A DNA stretch of 62,144 nt from an uncultured Pelagibacteraceae bacterium (GCA_902544985.1 CACCFV010000002.1:81177-143320), one strand, 5' to 3'. Shown: positions 1 to 9,982, numbered from the stretch's first letter. Numbers and translations: made by a program. Notes: a model not told the origin generated them from the letters alone.

Positions 1-2
1 TA

Positions 3-917
3 AAATCTTTAGGTGAGCAAAATAATATATTAACTCTCCCAATAATTGAAGGTCAACAACCCAGTGATATTTGTCGAAGAGCAATTAGTGCAGCAAACTT
101 GAATGGTGCAGATATTATCTTATTCGATACGGCTGGTAGAACACAAATAGATTTGCAGATGATGAGTGAAATTAAACAAATTGAAAATACCATCAAACCG
201 GCAGAGACATTTTTAGTTGCTGACTCGCTTACTGGACAAGTGGCTGCATCAATAGCAAAAGAATTTAATAATACAGTAAATTTATCCGGGATTATTTTAA
301 CAAGAGCAGATGGTGATGCTAGAGGCGGAGCTGCTGTGAGTATGAAATTTGTTTCACAGGTTCCAATTAAATTTTTAGGTATTGGTGAAAAGATTGAAAA
401 TCTTGAAGTTTTTCACCCAGACAGAATTGCAAACAGAATTCTTGGTATGGGAGATATTGTTTCTCTTGTTGAAAAAGCAGCACAAGATCTTGGGGAAGAA
501 AATATAAAAAAAACAGAAGAAAATTTAAAAAAAGGACAATTCTCTATGCAAGATTATTTAACTCAACTGAGACAAATGAAAAAAATGGGAGGGATCGAAG
601 GCATTATGTCTTTCATGCCAGGAGTTTCAAAGGTTAAATCTCAAATGGATGCGGCGGGCATTGATGAGAGTGTTATTACAAAAAATGAAGCTATAATTTT
701 ATCAATGACCAAAAAAGAAAGAGAGAACCCAAAAATAATTGATGGTTCTAGAAAAAAAAGAATTGCTAATGGTTCAGGAACTGATCCAGCCACTATCAAT
801 AAATTGTTAAAACAATTTAAAATGATGTCTGAAATGATGAAAAAGATGTCAAAAGGAAATCTGAAAGGTATGTCTGATAAAGGAATACCTCCAGAATTAT
901 TTAACCAATTAAAATAA
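3..917 (+). CDS. ffh: Signal recognition particle protein Ffh, C-terminal part (5' end outside window)
   Basis: SRP54-type GTPase that binds 4.5S RNA and signal peptides and brings ribosomes to FtsY at the membrane. The reading frame is open from base 3, so the gene starts upstream; about 305 codons are visible. The G3-type motif DTAGRTQID (near bases 127-153) and the later TRADGDARGG motif belong to the GTPase domain. The C-terminal part is the methionine-rich M domain, ending in clusters such as MMSEMMKKMSKG. It is followed 12 bp later by rpsP, as usual in alphaproteobacteria. The first ATG-like start inside the frame (a TTG at 99) lies within the GTPase domain and is not the true start. 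Confidence 0.95.
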   Translation, partial: KSLGEQNNILTLPIIEGQQPSDICRRAISAANLNGADIILFDTAGRTQIDLQMMSEIKQIENTIKPAETFLVADSLTGQVAASIAKEFNNTVNLSGIILTRADGDARGGAAVSMKFVSQVPIKFLGIGEKIENLEVFHPDRIANRILGMGDIVSLVEKAAQDLGEENIKKTEENLKKGQFSMQDYLTQLRQMKKMGGIEGIMSFMPGVSKVKSQMDAAGIDESVITKNEAIILSMTKKERENPKIIDGSRKKRIANGSGTDPATINKLLKQFKMMSEMMKKMSKGNLKGMSDKGIPPELFNQLK

Positions 918-920
918 AAA

Positions 921-925
921 GGAGA
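921..925 (+). promoter_or_regulatory. Shine-Dalgarno sequence of rpsP
   Basis: GGAGA lies 4 nt before the ATG at 930. It is one of the few clear ribosome binding sites in the window and fixes the rpsP start. Confidence 0.7.
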
Positions 926-929
926 GTAA

Positions 930-1367
930 ATGTTAAAATTAAGATTATCTAGAGGTGGCACAAAAAAGAGACCTGTTTATAAGGTTGTTGTAGCCGACAG
1001 TCGATTTGCTAGAGATGGTAGATTTATAGAGAAAGTAGGTTTTTTTAATCCATTGTTACCAAAAGAAAAAAAGGAAAGAATTGGATTAGAGGCTGAAAGA
1101 ATAAAATACTGGCTTGGTCAAGGTGCACAACCTACAACAAGAGTAGCTAGAATCTTAGGTGAGAATGAATTAATGCCTATGCCTGCTAATGGAAACAACC
1201 CACAAAAAGCAATTCCAAAAAAAGATAGAAAAAAAGAAGGTTCTGAAGAAGCTCCAAAAGCTGATGCAGCACCAGCAGCAGAAGCTAAAAAAGAGGAAGC
1301 TCCAAAAGCAGAAGCTAAAAAAGAGGAAGCTCCAAAAGCAGAAGCTAAAAAAGAAGAGAAGAAATAA
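930..1367 (+). CDS. rpsP: 30S ribosomal protein S16 with long Lys/Glu/Ala/Pro tail
   Basis: Small-subunit protein S16. The first 80 or so residues match the family (LRLSRGGTKKRPVYKVVVAD, then the RFIEKVGFFNP region). At 145 aa it is much longer than the 80-90 aa core; the rest is a low-complexity tail built from repeated EAPKAEAKKE units. Acidic/basic Ala-Lys-Glu tails on S16 are known in alphaproteobacteria, and their role is unclear. It has a strong ribosome binding site and is followed after 14 bp by trmD, without the rimM that usually sits between them. Confidence 0.97.
   Translation: MLKLRLSRGGTKKRPVYKVVVADSRFARDGRFIEKVGFFNPLLPKEKKERIGLEAERIKYWLGQGAQPTTRVARILGENELMPMPANGNNPQKAIPKKDRKKEGSEEAPKADAAPAAEAKKEEAPKAEAKKEEAPKAEAKKEEKK
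1281..1354 (+). repeat. 30-bp tandem repeat in the rpsP tail
   Basis: Two exact 30-bp units (1281-1310 and 1311-1340) are followed by a partial third that matches to 1354. Each unit encodes EAKKEEAPKA. The exact DNA identity suggests recent slippage expansion, so the copy number may vary between strains. Confidence 0.9.
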
Positions 1368-1381
1368 AGCAAAGAATATTT

Positions 1382-2068
1382 ATGTTGCAAGCTCAAGTAT
1401 TTACACTTTATCCAGATATTTTTCCTGGGCCTTTAGGCAAAGGTCTTTACGGCAAAGCAATGTCTAAAAAATTGTGGAGTTTGAATGTGATAAATATTAG
1501 AGATGCAGCTACAGACAAACATAAAACAGTTGATGATACTCCCTATGGTGGTGGAACTGGCATGTTATTAAAACCAGATGTTTTAGCAAATTCTATCGAT
1601 CAAAACATTAATAAAGGAGATAGGATTTTGTATCTTTCACCGAAAGGTAAAGTTTTTAATCAAAAACTTGCGCAAGATCTATCATTAGAAAAATCCTTTT
1701 CCTTAATTTGTGGTCATTTTGAAGGTGTTGATGAGAGAGTATTATCTACAAGAAATATTGAAGAGATTAGTGTAGGAGACTATGTATTGTCAGGTGGAGA
1801 AACTGCTGCGCTGGTAGTGCTTGATAGTGTATTGAGACTTTTACCTGGAGTCTTAGGGAATGATAAATCAGCTTCAGAAGAAACTTTTGAAAATGGTCTT
1901 TTGGAGTATCCACAATATACCAAACCCCAGATTTGGGAGGAAAAATCAGTTCCAGATGTGTTATTATCTGGTGATCACGCTAAAATTAAAGACTGGCGTT
2001 TATCTCAATCTGAGGCTATAACACGCGACCGAAGACCAGATTTGTGGCATAAATATAAAAAGAATTAA
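1382..2068 (+). CDS. trmD: tRNA (guanine-37-N1)-methyltransferase TrmD
   Basis: SAM-dependent SPOUT methyltransferase making m1G37 in tRNAs that read CNN/GGN codons, which prevents +1 frameshifting. The 228 aa product has the family start ([13 protein letters not shown]), the [11 protein letters not shown] motif, the trefoil-knot SAM motifs [12 protein letters not shown] and [15 protein letters not shown], and the C-terminal [10 protein letters not shown]. It stands between rpsP and rplS, its usual place. Confidence 0.97.
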   Translation: MLQAQVFTLYPDIFPGPLGKGLYGKAMSKKLWSLNVINIRDAATDKHKTVDDTPYGGGTGMLLKPDVLANSIDQNINKGDRILYLSPKGKVFNQKLAQDLSLEKSFSLICGHFEGVDERVLSTRNIEEISVGDYVLSGGETAALVVLDSVLRLLPGVLGNDKSASEETFENGLLEYPQYTKPQIWEEKSVPDVLLSGDHAKIKDWRLSQSEAITRDRRPDLWHKYKKN

Positions 2069-2084
2069 TTTGTTAAATATTAAA

Positions 2085-2669
2085 ATGAAAACAATAGAAG
2101 AAATAAACCAAAATAACGTTAAAAAAATTTTGTCAGAAAAAAAGATCCCTGATTTCTTTCCTGGTGATGTTGTTAAAGTTGGCGTCAGAATTACAGAGGG
2201 AAAAAAAGAGAGGATTCAATATTTCGAAGGTGTTTGTATAGCTAAAAAAAGTAGAGACATAAACTCATCTTTTACTGTTAGAAAAATATCTTTTGGAGAA
2301 GGTGTTGAAAGAACTTTCCCATTGTATGGAACTGTTATTGACTCAATCAAAGTAATTCGTTCAGGAAAAGTAAGAAGAGCTAAACTGTATTATTTAAGAG
2401 ATAGAACTGGAAAATCTGCGAGGATCGCTGAAAAAATAAGAAAAAAAATTGGTATTGATATTGACGTCAAGCCCGAGACTGTTACTGAAGAAAATCTAGC
2501 GCCAGCTGAAAAAGAAAGTGCACCAGAATCTCCAAAAGAGGCTAAAGAGGCTACCCCAACTGTAGAGCCTAAAAAAGAAGAAGCCCCAAAAACAGAGATG
2601 AAGAAAGAGGCACCCAAAGCTGAAACTAAAACTGAAAAAAAACTTGAAAATTTACAGGAAAAAAAATAA
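2085..2669 (+). CDS. rplS: 50S ribosomal protein L19 with extended tail
   Basis: Large-subunit protein L19, located at the interface with the 30S subunit. The conserved core runs from the N-terminus to about residue 115 ([60 protein letters not shown]). About 80 further residues form a Lys/Glu/Pro/Ala tail ([18 protein letters not shown]) resembling the S16 tail. A TTG at 2070 would add five residues, but the ATG at 2085 fits the family start (MKTIEEINQ) better. Neither has a clear ribosome binding site. leuC follows after 11 bp. Confidence 0.93.
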   Translation: MKTIEEINQNNVKKILSEKKIPDFFPGDVVKVGVRITEGKKERIQYFEGVCIAKKSRDINSSFTVRKISFGEGVERTFPLYGTVIDSIKVIRSGKVRRAKLYYLRDRTGKSARIAEKIRKKIGIDIDVKPETVTEENLAPAEKESAPESPKEAKEATPTVEPKKEEAPKTEMKKEAPKAETKTEKKLENLQEKK

Positions 2670-2680
2670 TTTTTTTCTCA

Positions 2681-4084
2681 ATGCCCAATACTCTTTACGA
2701 TAAAATTTGGAACGAGCATTTAGTTCATCAGCAAGAAGATGGAACAGCTTTATTGTTTGTTGACAGACATTTAGTTCATGAAGTCACTAGTCCGCAAGCC
2801 TTTGAGGGATTAAGAAATTCTAAACGTAAAGTAAGACACCCAAAATTGACATTAGCCGTTGCAGATCATAATGTTCCAACAACGGATAGGTCAAAAGGTA
2901 TTTCAGACCATGAATCTAAAATTCAAGTTGAAACTTTAGAGGCTAATTGTAAAGAGTTTGGTATTAAACTTTTTGGAATGAGCGATAAGAGACAAGGAAT
3001 TGTTCATGTCACAGGGCCTGAACAGGGCTTTACTCAACCCGGTACAGTTATTGTTTGCGGCGATAGTCATACAGCAACACATGGAGCATTTGGTGCATTA
3101 GCTTTTGGTATTGGAACTTCAGAAGTAGAACATGTTTTAGCAACTCAAACATTAGTTCAAAAAAAAGCAAAGAATTTTAGAATAAATGTCAACGGCACAC
3201 TTCCATTAGGTGTTACATCAAAAGATGTAATTCTTCAAATAATTGGAAAAATTGGAACTGCGGGAGGAACAGGATGTGTAATAGAATATGCAGGTGATCT
3301 AATTAAATCGCTTAGTGTTGAGAATAGAATGACAATTTGTAATATGACAATTGAAGGTGGTGCAAGAGCAGGATTAATTGCTCCTGATGAAAAAATATTT
3401 AAATACTTAGAAGATAGACCGATGTCTCCTAAGGGAGATGATTGGGATAAAGCACTAGATAATTGGAAAAATTTAAATACTGATGAGGGTGCAAAGTTTG
3501 ATAAAGAGGTAAACCTAACTGCTAATGAAATTTCGCCAATGATAACTTGGGGAACTTCACCTCAGGATGTTATTACGATAGATGAAAGAGTACCAAATCC
3601 AAAAAATGAGAAAGATGAGGATAGAAAAAATTCTTTGGAACGAGCCTTAAATTATATGGGCTTGAAACCAGATATGGCAGCTAAAGATATTAAAATTGAT
3701 AAAGTTTTCATCGGGAGCTGTACTAATGGGAGAATTGAAGATTTAAGAGAGGCTGCAAAAATTTTAAAAGATAAAAAAATTGCCTCTCATGTTCATGCTA
3801 TGGTTGTACCTGGATCAGGGCTAGTTAAAGAACAAGCAGAACAAGAAGGATTAGATAAAATTTTTGTGAAGTCAGGATTTGAATGGAGAGAGCCAGGTTG
3901 TTCAATGTGTTTAGCTATGAATGCAGATAAGTTAAAACCTGAAGAAAGATGTGCATCTACATCAAATAGAAATTTTGAAGGTAGGCAAGGTAGAGGTGGA
4001 AGAACCCATTTAGTAAGCCCAGGTATGGCAGCAGCAGCAGCAATATCTGGAAACCTTGATGATGTAAGGAAATATCAAAATTAA
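2681..4084 (+). CDS. leuC: 3-isopropylmalate dehydratase large subunit LeuC
   Basis: Aconitase-family [4Fe-4S] enzyme that, with LeuD, isomerises 2-isopropylmalate to 3-isopropylmalate in leucine synthesis. The length, 467 aa, is normal. The three cluster cysteines are present: Cys347 in GSCTNGR, and Cys407 and Cys410 in GCSMC. The N-terminal [17 protein letters not shown] and the [19 protein letters not shown] motif are typical. It is first of the tightly packed leuCDB set and directly follows the ribosomal genes. Confidence 0.97.
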   Translation: MPNTLYDKIWNEHLVHQQEDGTALLFVDRHLVHEVTSPQAFEGLRNSKRKVRHPKLTLAVADHNVPTTDRSKGISDHESKIQVETLEANCKEFGIKLFGMSDKRQGIVHVTGPEQGFTQPGTVIVCGDSHTATHGAFGALAFGIGTSEVEHVLATQTLVQKKAKNFRINVNGTLPLGVTSKDVILQIIGKIGTAGGTGCVIEYAGDLIKSLSVENRMTICNMTIEGGARAGLIAPDEKIFKYLEDRPMSPKGDDWDKALDNWKNLNTDEGAKFDKEVNLTANEISPMITWGTSPQDVITIDERVPNPKNEKDEDRKNSLERALNYMGLKPDMAAKDIKIDKVFIGSCTNGRIEDLREAAKILKDKKIASHVHAMVVPGSGLVKEQAEQEGLDKIFVKSGFEWREPGCSMCLAMNADKLKPEERCASTSNRNFEGRQGRGGRTHLVSPGMAAAAAISGNLDDVRKYQN

Positions 4085-4085
4085 C

Positions 4086-4691
4086 ATGCAAAAATTTAAC
4101 ACCTTGAAGAGTATACCAGCGTATTTGCCAATAGTTAATATTGATACAGATATGATTATTCCAAAACAATTTTTAAAAACAATTAAAAGAACTGGACTGG
4201 GCAAAAATTTATTTTTTGAGATGAGATATGATGATCAAGGTAAAGAAATAAATGACTTTGTTTTAAACACAGATCCTTACAATAACTCAAAAATTCTAAT
4301 TGCTGGAAAAAATTTTGGTTGTGGTTCTTCAAGAGAACACGCTCCATGGGCATTATTAGATTTTGGTATCACGTGTGTGATAAGTTCTAGTTTTGCAGAT
4401 ATCTTTTATAACAACTGTTTTAAAAATGGAATTTTACCAATAATTTTAGATGATGATAAAATTAAAGAGCTATCAGAGTATGCAAAAAGAAAAGAGGAAA
4501 TTTTTATAGATCTTAAGGAAGAAAAAGTTATTTTTGGAAATAATGAATTAAAATTTAAAGTAGACTCGTTTAAAAAAAAGTGTTTGTTAGAAGGATTAGA
4601 CGATATAGCTCTTTCATTAAAAAAATCTGATAAAATAGAAATTTTTGAAAAAGATTTAAAAGTCAAAAAGCCCTGGGTGTTTAATGATTAA
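4086..4691 (+). CDS. leuD: 3-isopropylmalate dehydratase small subunit LeuD
   Basis: Small (swivel-domain) subunit that completes the active site of LeuC. The 201 aa product has the typical [13 protein letters not shown] start and the substrate-binding [17 protein letters not shown] motif. It begins 1 bp after leuC, and its end overlaps leuB by 8 bp, so translation is probably coupled. Confidence 0.97.
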   Translation: MQKFNTLKSIPAYLPIVNIDTDMIIPKQFLKTIKRTGLGKNLFFEMRYDDQGKEINDFVLNTDPYNNSKILIAGKNFGCGSSREHAPWALLDFGITCVISSSFADIFYNNCFKNGILPIILDDDKIKELSEYAKRKEEIFIDLKEEKVIFGNNELKFKVDSFKKKCLLEGLDDIALSLKKSDKIEIFEKDLKVKKPWVFND

Positions 4692-5790
4692 AGTTAAAAA
4701 AAGAAGAGTGTTATTGTTACCAGGTGATGGAATAGGTCCTGAAGTGATTGCAGAGGTCAAAAAAGTAATCAATTGGTTCAATGATAAAAAATCTTTAGAT
4801 TTTGAAATTGATGAGGATTTAGTTGGAGGAATTTCTTTTGATAAGCATGGAACACCTCTTACTGATGAAGTTTTTTATAAAGCATTAGAGAGCGCTGTAA
4901 TAATGTTAGGTGCAGTTGGTGGACCAAAATGGGATGGTGTAGAATTTTCAAAAAAACCTGAGAGAGCCCTTTTAAAACTTAGAAAAGAACTAAAACTTTT
5001 TGCTAATTTAAGGCCGGCAATATGCTTTGAACAATTGGTAAATGCTTCAACTTTAAAACCAGAAATTGTATCAGGTTTAGATATTTTAATAGTTAGAGAA
5101 TTAACTGGTGGAGTATATTTTGGTGAACCAAGAGGAATTAAACCAATAGAAAATGGAGAAAGAAAAGGAGTAAACACTCATACTTATACTAGTAGTGAAA
5201 TTATTAGAGTAGCTAGAGTTGCTTTTGACTTAGCCAAAAAAAGATCAAATAGAGTCATATCTTGTGAAAAATCTAATGTAATGGAAGCGGGTCAACTTTG
5301 GAAAGAAGAAGTGCAATCATTACATGATAAAGATTATAAGGATGTCGAGTTAAGTCATATGTTGGCTGATAATTGTGCAATGCAATTAGTAAGAAACCCA
5401 AAACAATTTGATGTAATCTTAACTGATAATTTATTTGGTGACATGTTATCAGATGAGGCTTCTATGTTAACAGGTTCTCTTGGATTACTACCTTCTGCAT
5501 CATTAGGTGCAAAAAATAAGGATGGCGAAATGAGAGCTATGTATGAACCTATTCATGGTTCAGCTCCAGACATTGCTGGAAAAGGAGTTGCTAATCCCAT
5601 CGCCTCAATTTTGAGTTTTGCTATGGCACTAAGATATTCTTTAGATTTAGATAAAGAGGCAGAGGCCCTAGAAAAGGCTGTACAAGAGGCTCTTAATGAT
5701 GGATTAAGAACAAAAGATATAATGTCTGATAAAATGAAAGAGGTTTCTACTTCTCAAATGGGTGATGCGATCATTTCAAAATTGCAATAA
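4684..5790 (+). CDS. leuB: 3-isopropylmalate dehydrogenase LeuB
   Basis: NAD-dependent beta-decarboxylating dehydrogenase converting 3-isopropylmalate to 2-oxoisocaproate precursor. The 368 aa product shows [14 protein letters not shown] at the N-terminus, [10 protein letters not shown], the metal-binding [15 protein letters not shown] and the nucleotide-site motif [16 protein letters not shown]. Its start lies inside leuD. In many alphaproteobacteria leuB is close to asd; here the DMSP genes lie between them. Confidence 0.97.
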   Translation: MIKVKKRRVLLLPGDGIGPEVIAEVKKVINWFNDKKSLDFEIDEDLVGGISFDKHGTPLTDEVFYKALESAVIMLGAVGGPKWDGVEFSKKPERALLKLRKELKLFANLRPAICFEQLVNASTLKPEIVSGLDILIVRELTGGVYFGEPRGIKPIENGERKGVNTHTYTSSEIIRVARVAFDLAKKRSNRVISCEKSNVMEAGQLWKEEVQSLHDKDYKDVELSHMLADNCAMQLVRNPKQFDVILTDNLFGDMLSDEASMLTGSLGLLPSASLGAKNKDGEMRAMYEPIHGSAPDIAGKGVANPIASILSFAMALRYSLDLDKEAEALEKAVQEALNDGLRTKDIMSDKMKEVSTSQMGDAIISKLQ

Positions 5791-5810
5791 TTAATTAATT
5801 ATCTTAAAGT
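5782..5810 (+). promoter_or_regulatory. Weak candidate promoter before the DMSP operon
   Basis: TTGCAA at 5782-5787, overlapping the leuB stop, and TAAAGT at 5805-5810 are 17 bp apart, each matching 4 of 6 consensus positions. Transcription would start at about the ATG at 5817. In DNA this AT-rich a match of this quality can arise by chance. Confidence 0.25.
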
Positions 5811-5816
5811 CATACT

Positions 5817-7580
5817 ATGCCAAGCTATACCGCCCCTGTTGACGATATGATGTTTCTATTCGAGAAACTTAGAAATAATCAAAAATATAATGAGTTAGAA
5901 AAATATAAAGAGGTAACCACTGATTTAGTAAAAGATATTTTACAGGAGGCAGCGAAGATTAATCAAAATTTAATTTTACCGTTAGCTAAAGCTGGTGACG
6001 AAAATCCTGCAGTTTTAGAAAATGGAGTAGTAAGAACTCCTCCAGGTTATAAAGAAGCTTACAAAAAATACATTGAGGACGGATGGACTTCATTATCTTG
6101 TGATCCAAAATATGGGGGTCAAGGTATGCCAAAAACTGTAAGTGCATTTTTTGATGAAATGCTTTCCTCAGCAAGTTTGTCTTTTAAATTATACAGCGAA
6201 CTAAGTATAGGTGCATATAATTGTATTAATCATCATGCTACAGATGATATAAAAAATAAATATTTACCTAAAATAGTTGAGGGAAAATGGAGCGGCACTA
6301 TGTGTTTAACTGAGCCAGTATGTGGTACCGATTTGGGTTTACTAAGAACAAAAGCTAAGAAACAAACTGACGGAACTTATAGAATAAGTGGTCAAAAAAT
6401 ATTTATTACATCTGGCGATCATGATTTAACTGAGAATATTATTCATCTAGTTTTGGCAAGAGCTGACGACTCTCCAGCAGGCACAAAAGGAATAAGTTTG
6501 TTTTTAGTTCCAAAATTTGTGGTTAAAGACGACGGAACAATTGGACCAAGAAATGGGATATCTACAGGATCTATAGAGACTAAGATGGGAATAAAGGGAT
6601 CAGCAACTTGTGTATTAAATTTTGATGATGCTACTGGATACATGATAGGTGCTAAAGAAAAAGGATTAAGTGCAATGTTCACCATGATGAATCTTGAAAG
6701 AATAGTTGTTGGTATACAAGGATTAGGTATTTCAGAAATTGCCTATCAAAATTCACTTACTTATGCAAAAGAGAGAAAACAAGGAAAATCAAATAATTCT
6801 AATTCAAAAAATGGTGCAGATTTTATAATTGAACACGCTGACATTAGAAGAACCCTACTTAATATGAAATCAATTATTGAAGGTGAAAGAGCTTTATGTT
6901 TTTGGTTGTCGCAGCAAACTGAAGTAAGTTTAAATCATCCAGATGAAAAAACCCGTCAGGAAGCCTCAGATTATGTTTCCCTCATGACTCCTGTGGTAAA
7001 ATCATTATTCACAGATTTAGCAATGGAAATCACAAGTGATGCTATGCAAATACATGGTGGATACGGATACACTAAAGATCAAGGAATAGAACAATTATAT
7101 AGAGATAATAGAATTACACCTATCTATGAAGGTACAAATTCGGTTCAAGCTTCAGACCTAGTTTTCAGAAAATTATCAAATAAAAACGGCAATATAATAA
7201 ATAAATTTTTAGACCAGGTTAAGTCAGAGTGTGAAACTGACAATGAAAAAATTAAACCATTTTTATCAGAATTTAATAAGAATTTAGACACTCTTAAAAA
7301 ATTTAGTGATTGGATGACAGATAAAGCAACTACATCAAGAGATGATGTTAGTGCAGCAGCTAATGATTACCTTAAAACTTTAGGTTATGTATCTATTGCA
7401 TATGCATGGATTAAGGTTTTAGAGGTAAGTTTTAAAGATTATGAGGAAAATAAAAATTTTTATAATGATAAAATAGACACTGCTAGATTTTATTTTGATA
7501 AAGTATTACCTAGAGCTGAACATCATTATAAGTCTGCAATCTCTGGAAGTTCAAATATAATGAATTTCAAGTTCAATTAA
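5817..7580 (+). CDS. dmdC: Acyl-CoA dehydrogenase, probable methylmercaptopropionyl-CoA dehydrogenase DmdC
   Basis: FAD-dependent acyl-CoA dehydrogenase. DmdC oxidises 3-methylmercaptopropionyl-CoA to methylthioacryloyl-CoA in DMSP demethylation. The 587 aa length fits the long DmdC-type subfamily rather than the ~380 aa fatty-acid enzymes. Seen motifs are CLTEPVCGTDLG, ETKMGIKGSATCVLNFDDA, GGYGYTKDQGIEQLYRDNRI and the catalytic glutamate in IYEGTNSVQA (about residue 437). It is first of four packed genes ending in dmdA, which supports the DmdC role. A generic long-chain acyl-CoA dehydrogenase is the alternative. Confidence 0.82.
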   Translation: MPSYTAPVDDMMFLFEKLRNNQKYNELEKYKEVTTDLVKDILQEAAKINQNLILPLAKAGDENPAVLENGVVRTPPGYKEAYKKYIEDGWTSLSCDPKYGGQGMPKTVSAFFDEMLSSASLSFKLYSELSIGAYNCINHHATDDIKNKYLPKIVEGKWSGTMCLTEPVCGTDLGLLRTKAKKQTDGTYRISGQKIFITSGDHDLTENIIHLVLARADDSPAGTKGISLFLVPKFVVKDDGTIGPRNGISTGSIETKMGIKGSATCVLNFDDATGYMIGAKEKGLSAMFTMMNLERIVVGIQGLGISEIAYQNSLTYAKERKQGKSNNSNSKNGADFIIEHADIRRTLLNMKSIIEGERALCFWLSQQTEVSLNHPDEKTRQEASDYVSLMTPVVKSLFTDLAMEITSDAMQIHGGYGYTKDQGIEQLYRDNRITPIYEGTNSVQASDLVFRKLSNKNGNIINKFLDQVKSECETDNEKIKPFLSEFNKNLDTLKKFSDWMTDKATTSRDDVSAAANDYLKTLGYVSIAYAWIKVLEVSFKDYEENKNFYNDKIDTARFYFDKVLPRAEHHYKSAISGSSNIMNFKFN

Positions 7581-9197
7581 ATGAGCCATTACGAAACTAA
7601 TCTTAATAAAAATGATGCAAATTATGTTCCATTAACACCTTTGACTTTTTTGAAAAGAGCTTATGAGATTTATCCCAATTATGAAGCAGTTATTTATGAA
7701 GATAGGAAATATACTTGGTCTCAAGTTTATAAACGTACTGTAAAATTTGCTAGTGCACTTAATAAAATTGGAGTTAGTAAGGGTGATACTGTTTCATTTT
7801 TAGCTTTTAATACCCCTGAAATTTTTGAAGGACACTATTCGGTTCCTATGACAGGTGCAGTTCTTAATACTATTAATATAAGATTAGATGCTAAAACAAT
7901 TGCGTATATTTTAGAACATAGTGAGGCAAAAGTTTTAGTTGTTGATAGGCAACTTCATGTTGAGGTTAAAAAGGCCTTAAATACTTTAAAAAGAAAAATC
8001 ATAATAATCGATATCAATGATAAATTCGCAGACCAATCTAAGTGTGAGCAAATTGGAGAATTAGAATATGAGAGTTTTTTAAACACTGGTGATGAAAATT
8101 ATGATTGGAAAATGCCAGAAGATGAATGGCAAGCATTATCACTTAGTTATACTTCAGGAACAACTGGAAACCCTAAAGGTGTAGTTTATCATCATAGAGG
8201 ATCATATTTAATGTCAACTGGAAGTGCAGTTGCATGGAATATGCCAAATAGGTTAAATTTTTTAACAATTGTACCTATGTTTCATTGTAATGGTTGGGGT
8301 TATCCATGGACTGTCCCTATGTTAAATGGAAGAACTATTTGTTTAAGAAATATTGATATAAAAAAAATATTTGAATTAATTGATAAATATGATGTTACCC
8401 ATTTTGGTGGAGCACCGATTGTATTGAATATGATCACCGGAGCTCCAGAGTCGGATAGAAAAAAATTAAAACAAAAAGTTTATGTATTAACTGCTGGTGC
8501 GCCACCACCAAGTATTATATTTAAAAAAATGAAAGAGCTTGGATTCGAGGTAATGCATGTCTATGGATTAACAGAAACTTATGGCCATGTTACCCAATGT
8601 GCTTGGAACGATTCTTGGAATGAATTTGATGAAGAAAAACAAAATGAAATAAAGGCAAGACAAGGTGTAAGATATCCTAATACAGAGGGGATCACAGTTA
8701 TGGACCCTGAAACTATGAAAGAAGTTCCAAAAGATGGAAAAACGATTGGTGAAATTATGATTAAAGGAAACGTCGTTATGAAGGGTTATTTCAAGGATAA
8801 AAATGCTACAGATAAAGCGATGAATGGTGGTTGGTTTCATTCTGGAGATTTGGCAGTTATGCATCCGGATGGATATGTTAAAATTCAAGACAGATCGAAA
8901 GACATCATTATTTCTGGAGGTGAAAATATTTCTTCAATCGAAATAGAAAACACTTTAGCAAAGCATCCATCAGTTTCTATTGCAGCGGTAGTAGCAAAAC
9001 CAGATGAAAAATGGGGCGAAGTCCCATGTGCATTTATTGAGATGGTCCAAGATAAACCAGTCACAGAAAAAGAATTAATAAGTTTTTGCAAAGAAACTCT
9101 TGCTGGTTTTAAAGTGCCGAAAAAAGTTGTTTTTTGTGAATTACCAAAGACTTCAACAGGTAAAATTCAAAAATTTGAGTTAAGAAAAAAATTTTAG
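7581..9197 (+). CDS. dmdB: AMP-forming acyl-CoA ligase, probable methylmercaptopropionate-CoA ligase DmdB
   Basis: ANL-superfamily ligase that would activate methylmercaptopropionate (the product of DmdA) with ATP and CoA. The 538 aa product has the P-loop-like YTSGTTGNPKGV motif near residues 189-200, the VYGLTETYG motif, GWFHSGDLAV, the hinge region KIQDRSKDIIISGGENIS and the C-terminal catalytic lysine in PKTSTGKIQK. The ATG directly follows the stop of the upstream dehydrogenase. Context favours DmdB over a general medium-chain acyl-CoA ligase. Confidence 0.83.
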   Translation: MSHYETNLNKNDANYVPLTPLTFLKRAYEIYPNYEAVIYEDRKYTWSQVYKRTVKFASALNKIGVSKGDTVSFLAFNTPEIFEGHYSVPMTGAVLNTINIRLDAKTIAYILEHSEAKVLVVDRQLHVEVKKALNTLKRKIIIIDINDKFADQSKCEQIGELEYESFLNTGDENYDWKMPEDEWQALSLSYTSGTTGNPKGVVYHHRGSYLMSTGSAVAWNMPNRLNFLTIVPMFHCNGWGYPWTVPMLNGRTICLRNIDIKKIFELIDKYDVTHFGGAPIVLNMITGAPESDRKKLKQKVYVLTAGAPPPSIIFKKMKELGFEVMHVYGLTETYGHVTQCAWNDSWNEFDEEKQNEIKARQGVRYPNTEGITVMDPETMKEVPKDGKTIGEIMIKGNVVMKGYFKDKNATDKAMNGGWFHSGDLAVMHPDGYVKIQDRSKDIIISGGENISSIEIENTLAKHPSVSIAAVVAKPDEKWGEVPCAFIEMVQDKPVTEKELISFCKETLAGFKVPKKVVFCELPKTSTGKIQKFELRKKF

Positions 9198-9199
9198 GA
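9196..9199 (+). promoter_or_regulatory. Ribosome binding site supporting a TTG start
   Basis: AGGA overlaps the dmdB stop codon and stands 6 nt before the TTG at 9206. It supports that TTG as the start of the hydrolase gene; no in-frame ATG exists near the family's N-terminal region. Confidence 0.6.
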
Positions 9200-9205
9200 A
9201 AATAA

Positions 9206-9982
9206 TTGATATTCCAACTAGAAAACAAAAACATTCATGCATCCGACTCTGGCCAGGGTATAGATACAAATAAAGATACGATAGTATTTTTACATGGAAG
9301 TGGTCTCTCACATATTGTCTGGTCGCTAGCTGAACAATTTTTTTCATCAAAAAATTATAATGTATTATCTATAGATTTACCTGGACATGGAAATTCAGAT
9401 GGTCCTTGCTTAGATAGTGTTGAAAAAATTGCTGATTGGATGGAAAAAGTATTTGATAAATTAAAATTAAAAAACTTAATTTTAGTTGGTCATTCTCAAG
9501 GATGTTTAGAAATACTCGAATATTCTTCAAGATATAAAGAGAAACTAAAAAAATTAGTTTTTGTTGGAGGTTCAAATAAAATGCCAGTACATCCGGATTT
9601 AATTGAATTAGCTCAAAGCGGACACTCAGACGCTGTTAAATTAATGATGAAATGGGGATATGAGGGTTCAAAAAAGTTTATTGGTGGTAACCCAGTAGAA
9701 AAAATCATTCAATCGCCGAGAGATATAAGTGAAATTTTGGCTGTTGATTTAAATGCATGTAACAATTATTTAAATGGCTCAAAGGCTGCAAAAGAAATTG
9801 ATCTACCATCAATGCTTATATTTGGAGAATTAGACAAAATGGTTAATTTAGAAGCAGGAAAAAAATTCTCTAATTTGATTAAAAATTCAACTACTCACGT
9901 GATCAAAGGATGTGGCCATATGATAATGATTGAAAAAGCATTCGAAATGAGAGAAAAGATTTTAGAATTCTTAAATAAATGA
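9206..9982 (+). CDS. Alpha/beta-hydrolase fold protein of the DMSP operon, substrate unknown
   Basis: The 258 aa product is a cytoplasmic alpha/beta hydrolase with no signal peptide. It shows the oxyanion region [12 protein letters not shown], the nucleophile elbow GHSQG (Ser near residue 97), the acid in FGELDKM and the histidine in GCGHMIM, so the triad looks complete. It starts with TTG behind an AGGA site and overlaps dmdA by 4 bp (ATGA), so it should be co-translated with the demethylase. No hydratase of the DmdD (crotonase) family is present in the operon. A thioesterase or C-S-bond role on a pathway intermediate is possible but is inference only. Confidence 0.8.
   Translation: MIFQLENKNIHASDSGQGIDTNKDTIVFLHGSGLSHIVWSLAEQFFSSKNYNVLSIDLPGHGNSDGPCLDSVEKIADWMEKVFDKLKLKNLILVGHSQGCLEILEYSSRYKEKLKKLVFVGGSNKMPVHPDLIELAQSGHSDAVKLMMKWGYEGSKKFIGGNPVEKIIQSPRDISEILAVDLNACNNYLNGSKAAKEIDLPSMLIFGELDKMVNLEAGKKFSNLIKNSTTHVIKGCGHMIMIEKAFEMREKILEFLNK

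Noticed and set aside
641-961. Minus-strand open frame opposite ffh
   Set aside because: It mirrors the coding strand of ffh and rpsP, has no family motifs, and its composition is explained by the opposite gene.
1118-1467. Open frames in other frames over the rpsP tail
   Set aside because: They arise from the repetitive Lys/Glu/Ala codons of the tail and have repetitive translations without any recognisable domain.
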